64,000 bases of DNA from Planctomycetia bacterium (GTDB lineage Bacteria > Planctomycetota > Planctomycetia > Pirellulales > Thermoguttaceae), in contig JAUNBR010000001.1 in the NCBI GenBank assembly GCA_030527015.1, forward strand, positions 62,001-126,000, given 5' to 3'. The translations under genes were made by a program, and so were the position numbers. Of the stretch, positions 9,268 through 16,551 are shown in pieces. Positions within the stretch are counted from its first letter, which is position 1, and every line of letters begins with the position of its first letter. The notes under the pieces are model-generated. The model had not been told where the DNA came from and made no database searches. It saw nothing but the letters and a program-made list of their open reading frames with translations.

Positions 9268-9789
9268 TTAGAAATCGCAGAATGCCGATGAAAGTGTAAA
9301 ATCGGAATTTATAGGAGTTCTTTCACTGTTTAACATCAGGAGGTCTAATTCTCGTTCTCGACGCATGATTTTTTCTTGATGTATTTTTTCATAACGTTTT
9401 TTCCATTCAGGTTTTAGGTTTAGTGCCAGATCCGTATTTCTTTTTTTTTCTGAAATAATGCTTGGCTGTAAAAGGCGCATTCTTTCCAGTTTACACGCCA
9501 GACACGGCATGATGACTAAATGCCCGCACTGTGGACAGCGCCTGGGTGGAGTGTCGGAGTTTTGCTCATACTCTTTTCCTTTTCTGTACTGCAGGTGAAA
9601 AGCTGGAGTTTCAGATGGTGCAGTTAAATTTTTTTTAGGGCGTCCCGGTTTCGGAAATTTAGGGATCCATCCGTCTGAAATGGCACTTATAATTTCCAGA
9701 GGTGTTCCTGTTTCGGATGCGATTTTCAGAACATTCTTTTTTTTAGCCAGTTTTTTTTGAATGCGTAAAAAGGTGCGTCGTGTAACCAT
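9268..9789 (-). CDS. Zinc-ribbon, AT-hook-like phage-module protein
   Basis: The 173-residue product is basic at the N-terminus, with a possible helix-turn-helix (about 18-42), then an AT-hook-like PKPGRPKK (47-54), then a four-Cys zinc ribbon CPQCGHLVIMPCLAC (Cys85, 88, 96, 99), and a charged helical C-terminus. The arrangement suggests a DNA-binding regulator or packaging accessory, but I do not recognise a named family. It is the first gene of the minus-strand phage block, so an early or regulatory role is plausible. Confidence 0.6.
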   Translation of the reverse strand: MVTRRTFLRIQKKLAKKKNVLKIASETGTPLEIISAISDGWIPKFPKPGRPKKNLTAPSETPAFHLQYRKGKEYEQNSDTPPRRCPQCGHLVIMPCLACKLERMRLLQPSIISEKKRNTDLALNLKPEWKKRYEKIHQEKIMRRERELDLLMLNSERTPINSDFTLSSAFCDF

Positions 9790-9909
9790 AATTTCTCTTA
9801 TAAAAAAATTTATTATATGCCTGAAAAACGTATGTGCTGTTTTCTGATTTTAAGGCCACAAAAACTTAAATTTTAGGTGGAATCCATATAAATATGGCTG
9901 AAAAGAAAA

Positions 9910-10085
9910 TAAAAAAAGCCTGTAACAAAAAGAGTTTATATGGGAACATATGTCCGTATAAAATCTTTTCATTACAGGCTCTGAATACTTACTTTTCCAA
10001 AGATTATAAAATATACTTTCAGAAAGCAGTTCATGATACCTGAGAAAATGACGCGTTCATGTGCTTCATCATTTTCTCGAATGAT
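9910..10085 (-). ncRNA. Candidate structured small RNA, about 175 nt
   Basis: A strong sigma-70-like promoter reads into this stretch on the minus strand, and a long hairpin followed by seven T ends it. Between them is a second hairpin with a perfect 10-base stem, GAGAAAATGA with TCATTTTCTC (10042-10078). No convincing open frame lies inside. The layout is that of a free-standing small RNA gene; it could also be a leader terminated before the phage genes. I see no signature of 6S, SRP, tmRNA or RNase P RNA. The sequence is unique in the window and not repeat-derived. Confidence 0.55.
9917..9980 (-). terminator. Long terminator hairpin of the candidate small RNA
   Basis: AGCCTGTAA (9917-9925) pairs with TTACAGGCT (9972-9980), extended inward by an AAAAAGAG / ATCTTTT segment and a TATA-containing top. 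On the minus strand the stem is followed at once by seven T residues, so it terminates minus-strand transcription. Confidence 0.75.
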
Positions 10086-10091
10086 GGTGTT

Positions 10092-10120
10092 ATTATAACT
10101 GACGAATTTTGAAAATGCAA
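10092..10120 (-). promoter_or_regulatory. Sigma-70-like promoter for the candidate small RNA
   Basis: On the minus strand TTGCAT (10120-10115) and a perfect TATAAT (10097-10092) are spaced by 17 bases. Transcription would begin near 10085. Confidence 0.65.
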
Positions 10121-10167
10121 GTATTTTTTTCTCTTTTTTTGTAATTTTTTTAAAAAAATAAGAATTT

Positions 10168-10272
10168 TATACCCGATACACTATAAAATTCCGCTTCTCC
10201 GGCATTTAGTTTCGCTGAAAATGCCTGCATTCAGAGCCGCGCAAAATGGAAATTTAAAGGAAAACCAGTATA
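10168..10272 (-). repeat. Interspersed palindromic element, copy 10
   Basis: A near-consensus copy: TATACCCGATACACTA at one end, AACCAGTATA at the other. With copies 11 and 12 it forms a same-direction series of three in the gap before the M16 peptidase gene. Confidence 0.88.
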
Positions 10273-10347
10273 TCATACTTTTCTGAGACTATTATAATAT
10301 TCATTCACGATATATTTTTTCTGTTATTTTGTGTGCATGAATGGTTT

Positions 10348-10452
10348 TATACCCGATGTACTATAAAATTCTGCTTCCTCGGCATTTTCAGCGATAAAAA
10401 TGTCTGCATTCAGAGCTGCACAAAACGAAAATTTAAAGGAGAACCAGTATAT
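10348..10452 (-). repeat. Interspersed palindromic element, copy 11
   Basis: Its right end reads AAAGGAGAACCAGTAT and is followed by ATG, so the element end itself forms a Shine-Dalgarno and start codon pair with 9-base spacing. The open frame it would start is very short. Confidence 0.87.
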
Positions 10453-10511
10453 GTATCGGGTATAAGATTAACGGATTTACAGAATGATAAAAATATGGTA
10501 ATATATATGTT

Positions 10512-10617
10512 TTATAGCTGATGCACAATAAAATTCTGCTTCTCCGGCATTTTTGCGTTAAGGAAAATTCCTGCATTCAGAGCTGCAGAAAACATATTTT
10601 TTAAATGGATTTTAGCA
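10512..10617 (-). repeat. Interspersed palindromic element, copy 12, abutting the M16 start codon
   Basis: A diverged copy whose right arm (ending TTTTAGCATA) stops five bases before the ATG of the M16 peptidase gene, so that gene's translation initiation region is repeat-derived. Confidence 0.78.
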
Positions 10618-10621
10618 TAAA

Positions 10622-11845
10622 ATGAATTTTCATCATCATCAATTAAAAAATGGGCTGGAGATAATTACTGAAAGGATGCCGTATGCCCAGTCGGTTTCTT
10701 TCGCTTTTTTTATTCGCTGTGGTTCATGTAACGAGTCTCCAGAAATAGCCGGGGTGAGTCATTTTCTGGAACATATGGTATTTAAAGGGAACCAGAAATG
10801 GTCAGCGGAAAAGGTAAATCGTACACTGGATGCGATCGGCGCAAATTTTAATGCCTGCACTACAGAAGAGTATACAGTTTATTATGCCTCTGTGTTACCG
10901 GAATATTTAGAGGCGGCCGTGGAAGTTTTTGCTGATATATTAAATCCTGTATGTCGAGAAGAGGATTTTGAATCAGAAAAACGTGTTATTTTGGAGGAGA
11001 TTCAGATGTATGAAGAGTCACCTCCTTTTGGGGCGGATGAACGGTTACGTGAAGAATTTTTTGGAGAACATCCTTTAGGGCACAGCATTCTTGGAACGGT
11101 AGCATCTGTTTCGGCATTAACTCCTCAGCAGATGAGAAATTATCTGATGGAAAGATATTTACCTGGAAATATCACTTTTGTTGCCTGTGGGAAAGTGTGT
11201 GATGAAGAAGTGATTCAGATGATAAATAAATACTGTGGAGCATGGGAAAATCATGGTTTTTTTGTGCCTGGATTTCAGCCGTTTACGAAACCGAATTTAG
11301 GAGAGAGAAAGATAAATCGTCCTTTGGCGACTCAGCATTATATATTAAGTAATGCTTTGGCGCCGCCGCGAGTTTCCGAACTGCGTTATGCTGCCAGGGT
11401 CTTTCATTCTGTCGTGGGAGATGACTCGGGAAGTCGGCTTTACTGGGAACTGGTGGATAATGGCTGGGCAGAACATGCGGTTTTATCGTATACTGAATAT
11501 GCGCAGGCGGGGGTTTTTACCACCAGTATGTGCTGTGAACCGGAAGATGGAGACCGAAATATGGAGGTTATACATCAGCTTTATCAAAAACTTCAGAAAA
11601 AAGTGATAACGGAAGATGAATTACAGTTAGCGAAAAACCGAATCGCCACAGCTCTGGTGCTCAGCAGCGAAAAATCATGGGGACGTCTTTTCATGGTGGG
11701 CAGTGAATGGGTAAATACACATCAGTATTATACTGTCAGTGAAGAAATGCAGCTGTTAAAAACTGTTTCTTTAGCTGATATTCATGCGGTAATAGAGCAG
11801 TATCCTCTGACGAAATCACTGACGTACCGAATCGGTGCAGATTAA
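10622..11845 (+). CDS. M16-family zinc metallopeptidase
   Basis: The 407-residue product is a pitrilysin/processing-peptidase type enzyme. The inverted zinc motif HFLEH is at residues 47-51 (H47, E50 and H51 as catalytic and zinc residues), with the downstream glutamates of the EKRVILEEIQMYEE segment supplying the third ligand. The length fits the two-domain half-size bacterial members that work as homodimers or with an inactive partner. There is no signal peptide, so a cytoplasmic peptidase is likely. The start codon has no Shine-Dalgarno; the preceding sequence is element copy 12. No partner gene is adjacent. Confidence 0.88.
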   Translation: MNFHHHQLKNGLEIITERMPYAQSVSFAFFIRCGSCNESPEIAGVSHFLEHMVFKGNQKWSAEKVNRTLDAIGANFNACTTEEYTVYYASVLPEYLEAAVEVFADILNPVCREEDFESEKRVILEEIQMYEESPPFGADERLREEFFGEHPLGHSILGTVASVSALTPQQMRNYLMERYLPGNITFVACGKVCDEEVIQMINKYCGAWENHGFFVPGFQPFTKPNLGERKINRPLATQHYILSNALAPPRVSELRYAARVFHSVVGDDSGSRLYWELVDNGWAEHAVLSYTEYAQAGVFTTSMCCEPEDGDRNMEVIHQLYQKLQKKVITEDELQLAKNRIATALVLSSEKSWGRLFMVGSEWVNTHQYYTVSEEMQLLKTVSLADIHAVIEQYPLTKSLTYRIGAD

Positions 11846-11911
11846 GCTGTTTCTGAATTTCCGATTTTTTGTATGGAGGAGAAAAAGGTGCGTGTTTTGG
11901 AAAGAATATCT

Positions 11912-12076
11912 TCCCTTTAATTTAAATTTCTGTTTACCGGGACTCTGTATGCCAGGTATTTTCAGTGAAAGATACTGGTTCCACTTTAAAATTTCGTTTT
12001 TTGCGGCGCTAAAAGCCAGGCATTTTCATCGAAACAAAATGCCGGAGAATCGGAGATTTATAGTGTATCGGGGATA
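11912..12076 (+). repeat. Element copy 13 with an extra left arm
   Basis: A left arm and inner part (11912-11968) precede a full copy (11971-12076). It separates the M16 gene from yggS. Confidence 0.82.
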
Positions 12077-12143
12077 AAAGAGTGAAGATATTTTGTGATG
12101 TGAGGATATATGATCTGGGCTCATAAAAGGAGGATATTCACAG

Positions 12144-12878
12144 ATGATATTAAAATCGGTGATCGAAAAGAATCTGGCTGAAATTTCACGTCAAATAACG
12201 TCTGCGGCAGAAAAAGTCGGACGTAATGCAGAGGAAATTTCTCTTATCGCGGTTACAAAATATGCACCGGATGAGGCGGTGGCTGCCTTACTGGAACTGG
12301 GAGTCCGAGATTTCGGTGAAAGTCGTCAGCAGATGCTTTCACGGCGTGCTCAAAAGTGGCCGCGAGAGATTTTTCCTGATCTCCGCTGGCATTTTATAGG
12401 GCCGTTACAAAAAAATAAGATGCGTCGTGTCCTTCAGGTGGCGCATCTTATTCACTCTGGAGAAAGTCTGGAAATGCTTACCGCCTTAAATCATGTGGCG
12501 CAAGAAGAAGGCTTACGAGCAAAAGTTCTTTTAGAAGTAAATCTTTCTGGAGAAAAAAATAAACATGGTTTTTCTCCGGAAACTCTTACCAGAGAGCTGG
12601 AACAGATTTTTACCCTCAAAAATCTGGAAATCCATGGTTTAATGGGAATGACTTCCCTGGATGCCACAGAGACGGATGCTCACTTTCAGTTCGCGCTTTT
12701 ACGCCGATTACGAGACTCTCTCCGTGAACAGATTCATGTTTTTTCGCCAGATTTGGCTGCTATTTTTAGACTTCTCAGTATGGGAATGAGTGATGATTAC
12801 CCGGTGGCGATTATGGAAGGTGCGTCGGTGATTCGTGTGGGTTCTGCGATTTTTGAAGGTATAAGTCCTGATATATGA
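12144..12878 (+). CDS. yggS: YggS/PROSC-family PLP-binding protein
   Basis: The 244-residue product is a single-domain fold III PLP protein. Lys39 in LIAVTKY is the Schiff-base lysine; HFIGPLQKNK (about 94-103), the MGMTS segment and the C-terminal SMGMSDDYPVAI and VIRVGSAIFE are the family's phosphate-binding motifs. The family buffers PLP supply and affects amino-acid homeostasis rather than catalysing a known turnover reaction. A strong AAAGGAGG lies upstream of the ATG. Length and motifs are complete. Confidence 0.92.
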   Translation: MILKSVIEKNLAEISRQITSAAEKVGRNAEEISLIAVTKYAPDEAVAALLELGVRDFGESRQQMLSRRAQKWPREIFPDLRWHFIGPLQKNKMRRVLQVAHLIHSGESLEMLTALNHVAQEEGLRAKVLLEVNLSGEKNKHGFSPETLTRELEQIFTLKNLEIHGLMGMTSLDATETDAHFQFALLRRLRDSLREQIHVFSPDLAAIFRLLSMGMSDDYPVAIMEGASVIRVGSAIFEGISPDI

Positions 12879-12912
12879 ATGATATTTCAGAAGGAAAGTA
12901 TACGCTGATTTT

Positions 12913-13021
12913 ATATTAAACTGGTTCCATTTTAAATTTCAGTTTTTTGCGGCTCTGAAAGCAGGCATTTTTAGCGAAGCAAAATGCCGGGGAAGCGAAA
13001 TTTTATAGTGTATCGGGTATA
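12913..13021 (+). repeat. Interspersed palindromic element, copy 14
   Basis: A well-conserved core and right terminus (GTGTATCGGGTATA) with a slightly altered left end, 35 bases after the yggS stop codon. Confidence 0.87.
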
Positions 13022-13083
13022 AACTTAAGATTTTTGTGGCCGCGAAGCAGGTGTTCGGGCATATTTTGAAATGCCGAGAAAAT

Positions 13084-13152
13084 GAGACGTATGTCTCTCT
13101 GAGTTCAAAAGTGCTTTCATGGTGCAGAGAAGAAAAAGACGTCTCTTTTTTT
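13084..13152 (+). terminator. Extended hairpin with U-tract downstream of yggS
   Basis: GAGACGT (13084-13090) pairs with ACGTCTC (13139-13145), and inside it TCTCTG (13096-13101) pairs with CAGAGA (13125-13130); seven T follow. It could end yggS transcription after copy 14. The large interior makes it longer than a normal terminator. Confidence 0.5.
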
Positions 13153-13292
13153 ATGTCGGAGATGTTTTATGCCCCGAAACACTTCTTTCTCCTTTCCCTG
13201 TCGGCAGATATTTTATTTTTTGCTCTGCCCGAATGAATGGGAAATGCCTGTTTTTTATGTCTGCGTGAACGGGTATTTAAAGTAGTGTCTGT

Positions 13293-13400
13293 TATACTGG
13301 TTTCATTTTAAATTTCCGTTTTGTGCGCCTCTGAAAGCCGGTATTTTCAGCGAAGCAAAATGCCGAGGAAGCGGAAATTCATAATGCATCGGGTTTATAC
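13293..13400 (+). repeat. Interspersed palindromic element, copy 15
   Basis: A complete copy in the 1,026-base gap between yggS and mraZ. Besides copies 14-16 and three hairpins, I see no gene in that gap. Confidence 0.85.
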
Positions 13401-13557
13401 ATGCCAATTTCTTTTTTATTTAAATAGGATGCTCTGACCAGTATGCTTTATGCATTACGGAATGTCAGAAATTTGGCCGCGGTACTACCGAAATGGAAAT
13501 GAAATGGCGGAACCGATGTATATTTAAAAAAAGAAAAATATAGTTTTGCTGCAGAAA

Positions 13558-13780
13558 TAAAAAAAGGCACGTTTTAGAGAACGTGCCTCAATTTTTTACG
13601 CCGAAGACAGATGAAAAGCAGGGTTAACGAAACCCAGAGGGGGAAAGTAATGATAAGTTATATCATTACAGGCGATTTATACTTCCGGCATGGAAACTGA
13701 TCCAAAAACCAGAAAGGGAATGAAACTTTTAATCTGTCCCCGACGAATGTGCGGTTTATGATAATATATCTATCTAGTTT
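13558..13780 (-). ncRNA. Possible structured RNA between yggS and mraZ
   Basis: This non-repeat stretch holds a perfect 9-base stem GTAATGATA / TATCATTAC, a GGGTT / AACCC hairpin and a terminator, with no coding frame. The better T-tract is on the minus strand, so a minus-strand RNA or the 3' end of the mraZ transcript is most likely. I could not find a convincing promoter. It matches no RNA family that I can recognise. Confidence 0.3.
13565..13588 (-). terminator. Bidirectional-looking terminator hairpin
   Basis: AGGCACGTT (13565-13573) and AACGTGCCT (13580-13588) form a perfect 9-base stem with a 6-base loop. On the minus strand seven T follow directly; on the plus strand six T follow after CAA. 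Confidence 0.75.
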
Positions 13781-13850
13781 TACCTTAAATTTCTGTTTTC
13801 TGCTTCCAGAACCACTCAAAACGAAAATTTAAAGTGAAACCTGTGTAAAC
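13768..13850. repeat. Chimeric element: left arm joined to an inverted arm
   Basis: A left arm with TTAAATTTCTGTTTTCTG is joined directly to CAAAACGAAAATTTAAAGTG, the arm seen at the end of opposite-orientation copies. The inner hairpin is lost, leaving an inverted pair of the same arm. Confidence 0.6.
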
Positions 13851-13904
13851 AAAAATATGTGGGAATTAAAGGTATTACAAAAAAATTCTCTGAAATAATT
13901 ATTT

Positions 13905-14390
13905 TTACTGTGATAATTGGTCGAATATTTGTCGAAATTCGGGCATTCGGCCTTCCAGGTAATTTAACCAGTGTGTGGGATGCCATAATTCGACACATAC
14001 GGCGGCACCAACGATCGTTACTTCTTCTCCTGGTTCCACTCCTAAAAAAGACCGAAATCCTTCTGGAATGACTAAACGTCCACGGCCGGCCAGGGAAATG
14101 GATTTATGCCGAGTGGATAAAAGCCGACCGAGCATCTGAACTTCGTCGATTCGGCCTTCCAGTCGTCCCGCATGCATCTTTTTTTCAATTAATTCGATTC
14201 CCTCTTTCATCTTTTCGTCCCACTGGGACGCATCCCAGAGGCTGAGGCACCCTGGCCGTTCCTTGGCGAGTATGCACACATTACTTTCGCTGGTTAAAAC
14301 GTCACTCATTTCCGTGGGAATGGAAAGACGAAAACGTTCATCCAGTGTGCGCTGATATTCTCCAAGGATAAATTTAGCGTTACCGGTCAT
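13905..14390 (-). CDS. mraZ: MraZ-like transcriptional regulator
   Basis: The 161-residue product has two SpoVT/AbrB-like halves: ERFRLSIP near residue 18 and GRGRLVIPEGFR near residue 102 are the paired DxxGR-type motifs of MraZ, though the first half is less canonical. MraZ forms DNA-binding rings that regulate the division and cell-wall cluster. Here it is alone: neither rsmH, ftsL nor any mur gene is adjacent. No Shine-Dalgarno is visible before the ATG. Confidence 0.85.
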   Translation of the reverse strand: MTGNAKFILGEYQRTLDERFRLSIPTEMSDVLTSESNVCILAKERPGCLSLWDASQWDEKMKEGIELIEKKMHAGRLEGRIDEVQMLGRLLSTRHKSISLAGRGRLVIPEGFRSFLGVEPGEEVTIVGAAVCVELWHPTHWLNYLEGRMPEFRQIFDQLSQ

Positions 14391-14518
14391 GGGAATGAGT
14401 TTTTTCTGTATGTACCAGGGAATTCGCTGAGCGAAAGGACGAAATAATGGAATTTTATGTTAGGTTTATATGAAATTTTAGTTTTTTTACAGTTTTACCA
14501 TAATATTTTTAGTGAATT

Positions 14519-14640
14519 CCATCCGATTTCACTTTTAATTTTTGTTTCACTCCGATACAAAAACCAGTATTTTTGCTCTCTGAAATGCCTGTCTGTCACA
14601 GACAGGAAAATGAAAAATTGCCGTTCATCGGATTAAAATG
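14519..14640 (+). repeat. Degenerate element, copy 17, with a GACAG mini-hairpin
   Basis: A strongly diverged copy carrying the palindrome CCTGTCTGTCACAGACAGG (14588-14606) near its middle. The 663-base gap 14391-15053 otherwise holds only a promoter and AT-rich sequence. Confidence 0.5.
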
Positions 14641-14959
14641 CCGCCTTATCTGTCATCTGGCAGGGACAGACAAAATGTGTGTGCCCAGGTGTAAAAAGGA
14701 TAAAAGTGGCAAAAACTGTCCAGAGAGAGGGAATTTTGGGTAAGGATAATTTGGCAGGAAATCAAATTGGGATGAAAACCCACAAAAATAAAAAAATTAA
14801 AATTTATTTTGGGTCTTTTCCCCACATTTTTTTATTTTATAATCTTTCTTATAAAATGCTAGTTTTTTTCTTAATTTTTCTTAAATTTTCTTAAAAAATT
14901 AAAAAAAATCTTTTTTAGAATCAGTTTCGTAAAAAAATTACTCTTTTCAAAAAAAACAT

Positions 14960-14988
14960 TTGCATGTAAAATAAAAAGCTGATATAAT
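14960..14988 (+). promoter_or_regulatory. Sigma-70-like promoter for the exported Gln/Pro-rich protein
   Basis: TTGCAT (14960-14965) and TATAAT (14983-14988) are separated by 17 bases, the same hexamers as the candidate small RNA promoter. Start of transcription would be near 14995, about 60 bases before the ATG. Confidence 0.65.
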
Positions 14989-15053
14989 ATATTAATGGTG
15001 AGTTGAGTATAAATATTTTTTTGATGAAATTTTTGCCAGAAGGAGTCATACAT

Positions 15054-16028
15054 ATGAACAGAAAACATGAAATTTTATTAATCGCGTTTCTCATGACGGT
15101 GGTATGGGGACTCGGGCATTCTGCCAGCGCGCAGTATCAGAGGCAGAATTATCGTCGGTCCTATAATAATTCCAGAGTCGGGATGTCTGGTGTTCAGGCG
15201 GAAAAGGTACCTGCGGCCACTCCTGCTCCGGCGGGATATGGTGCGAATGGAACGGTTCCTTCTGCCTCCGGACCTGCGGCAGTTCCTGAGCGGACAGTGC
15301 AAAACGTGATGGGAAATCTTCCTGGAACATCTGCTGTTCCGAGTAATTTAAATCCTGCGGTGCCCGCGGCTCCGATTTCTGGCGTGCCAGCCTCAGGGAC
15401 AGGCGGCACGGTGCCGGGAAATTTAAATCCTTACATGCCTGTTCCGAACCGTGCTGGAAGTGGAAATACGAGAGGGAGTATGCCGATAAATCCGTATCAG
15501 CCGACTTCTTCTAAAATTAATTCTGTGAATGTGCAGTATGGGGCACGGACACCTTCTGGAAATGTACAAAAACCGTTTTCGGAGTATCGTCAGCCTGATA
15601 GTATTAGTCCGTGGATGAAACTTTATCAGCGTGGGAATAATTCGGGAATCGACAATTATCATTTTTATGTAAAGCCAGCTTTAGAAGCCCAGCAGAAGCA
15701 GCAGCAGATGCAGCAGCAGATTCGTGAATTGCAGGTACAAAAAAATGCGACTGAAATTCAGCAGCAGCAAAAATCTGCATATGGAACAGCATTCGGTGTT
15801 TTAAATTCTGGTCAGGGTGCTTCATATGGATTTAGTGGTGTTTCCGGTGCGGGAACTTCTGGTAAGAAGGTGACTGTCACAGAAGCGAAAGAAACGCAGA
15901 ATGCAGAAAATGATACAAAGAATGAATCTCTTTATTTACCTGGAAATTTTGGGACGATGAATCCATATGTTCCTTCATGGGATACATACCATTCCGGTGG
16001 CGGTGTAAATTCGTCGGAGTTACCCTGA
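15054..16028 (+). CDS. Exported low-complexity Pro/Ala/Gln-rich protein
   Basis: I chose the ATG at 15054 because AAGGAG precedes it by 8 bases and it opens a typical signal peptide (MNRKHEILLIAFLM followed by cleavage after SASA, residue 26); an in-frame ATG at 15003 lacks these. The product is 324 residues. Residues 27-170 are rich in Pro, Ala, Gly, Ser and Asn (repeated NLNPxxP units). Residues about 188-212 hold a more ordered motif with SPWMKLYQ and NYHFYVKPAL, followed by a Gln-rich helix (QQKQQQMQQQ). It is likely a periplasmic or surface protein of unknown function, similar in style to secreted planctomycete proteins. Confidence 0.7.
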   Translation: MNRKHEILLIAFLMTVVWGLGHSASAQYQRQNYRRSYNNSRVGMSGVQAEKVPAATPAPAGYGANGTVPSASGPAAVPERTVQNVMGNLPGTSAVPSNLNPAVPAAPISGVPASGTGGTVPGNLNPYMPVPNRAGSGNTRGSMPINPYQPTSSKINSVNVQYGARTPSGNVQKPFSEYRQPDSISPWMKLYQRGNNSGIDNYHFYVKPALEAQQKQQQMQQQIRELQVQKNATEIQQQQKSAYGTAFGVLNSGQGASYGFSGVSGAGTSGKKVTVTEAKETQNAENDTKNESLYLPGNFGTMNPYVPSWDTYHSGGGVNSSELP

Positions 16029-16048
16029 AAAACTGAATTTTACCTAAT

Positions 16049-16155
16049 TATACCCGATGCACTATAAAATTCCGTTTTTCCGGCATTTTACTTCGCTAAA
16101 AATACCTTCGTTTTTAGTGCCGCACAAAACGGAAATTTAAAGGAGAATCCATATA
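16049..16155 (-). repeat. Interspersed palindromic element, copy 18
   Basis: A near-consensus copy beginning 21 bases after the stop codon of the exported protein; its far end carries AAAGGAGAATCCATATA. Confidence 0.86.
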
Positions 16156-16263
16156 TTTTTTGTCTCTGATGGACGGATCATTTTTGTTTCCCATAAGGAT
16201 GCGGGACTCTGTGGCTGCAGAAAGTGGGAATATGTAAGGTAAAAAATTGGAGAAAATGGTGTG

Positions 16264-16289
16264 GCGGCTTTTAATGAAGCCGCTTTTTT
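16264..16289 (+). terminator. Rho-independent terminator
   Basis: GCGGCTT (16264-16270) and AAGCCGC (16277-16283) form a perfect stem with loop TTAATG, then six T. It would end transcription from the exported-protein gene, after element copy 18 has been transcribed. Confidence 0.85.
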
Positions 16290-16424
16290 AAATGGGATTT
16301 TATGCAGAAGGTATATAAGTTTCCTTTTTCTGTCTGCTGACATTCGGTCAGAATTTCGCTTTTCGTAAAATATGTTTTGATTTTCGTGACCTTACAGAAC
16401 GGAAAGATAAAAGAAAAAGTGATA

Positions 16425-16530
16425 TAATATCCGATGCACGATAAATTTCCGTTTCCTCGGCATTTTTGTTTCGCTGGAAATACTGATTTCAGAGCTGCGC
16501 AAAACGGAAATTTAAAGGAGAATCTGTATA
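16425..16530 (-). repeat. Interspersed palindromic element, copy 19, upstream of the radical SAM gene
   Basis: A full copy ending with AAAGGAGAATCTGTATA, 21 bases before the radical SAM start codon. A TGTCTGCTGACA mini-hairpin lies shortly upstream (16331-16342). Confidence 0.85.
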
Positions 16531-16551
16531 ACTAAAAAATAGGAACTTTTT

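Noticed and set aside
9910-10085. 6S, SRP, tmRNA or RNase P RNA
   Set aside because: None of the conserved sequence motifs of those RNAs could be recognised by eye in either strand.
10333-10521. 62-codon frame and similar 60-90-codon frames at 5843-6121, 28220-28462, 28588-28812, 30060-30317, 59261-59485 and 62328-62564
   Set aside because: All are translations of the intergenic element or its flanks, sharing peptides such as CFQNRTKRKF; no independent coding evidence.
13036-13236. 66-codon plus-strand frame after yggS
   Set aside because: It overlaps the two-part hairpin and U-tract, begins without a Shine-Dalgarno and has no recognisable motif.
14679-14894. 71-codon frame upstream of the exported-protein gene
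   Set aside because: The C-terminal half is Phe/Lys/Leu translation of AT-rich sequence; no ribosome binding site.
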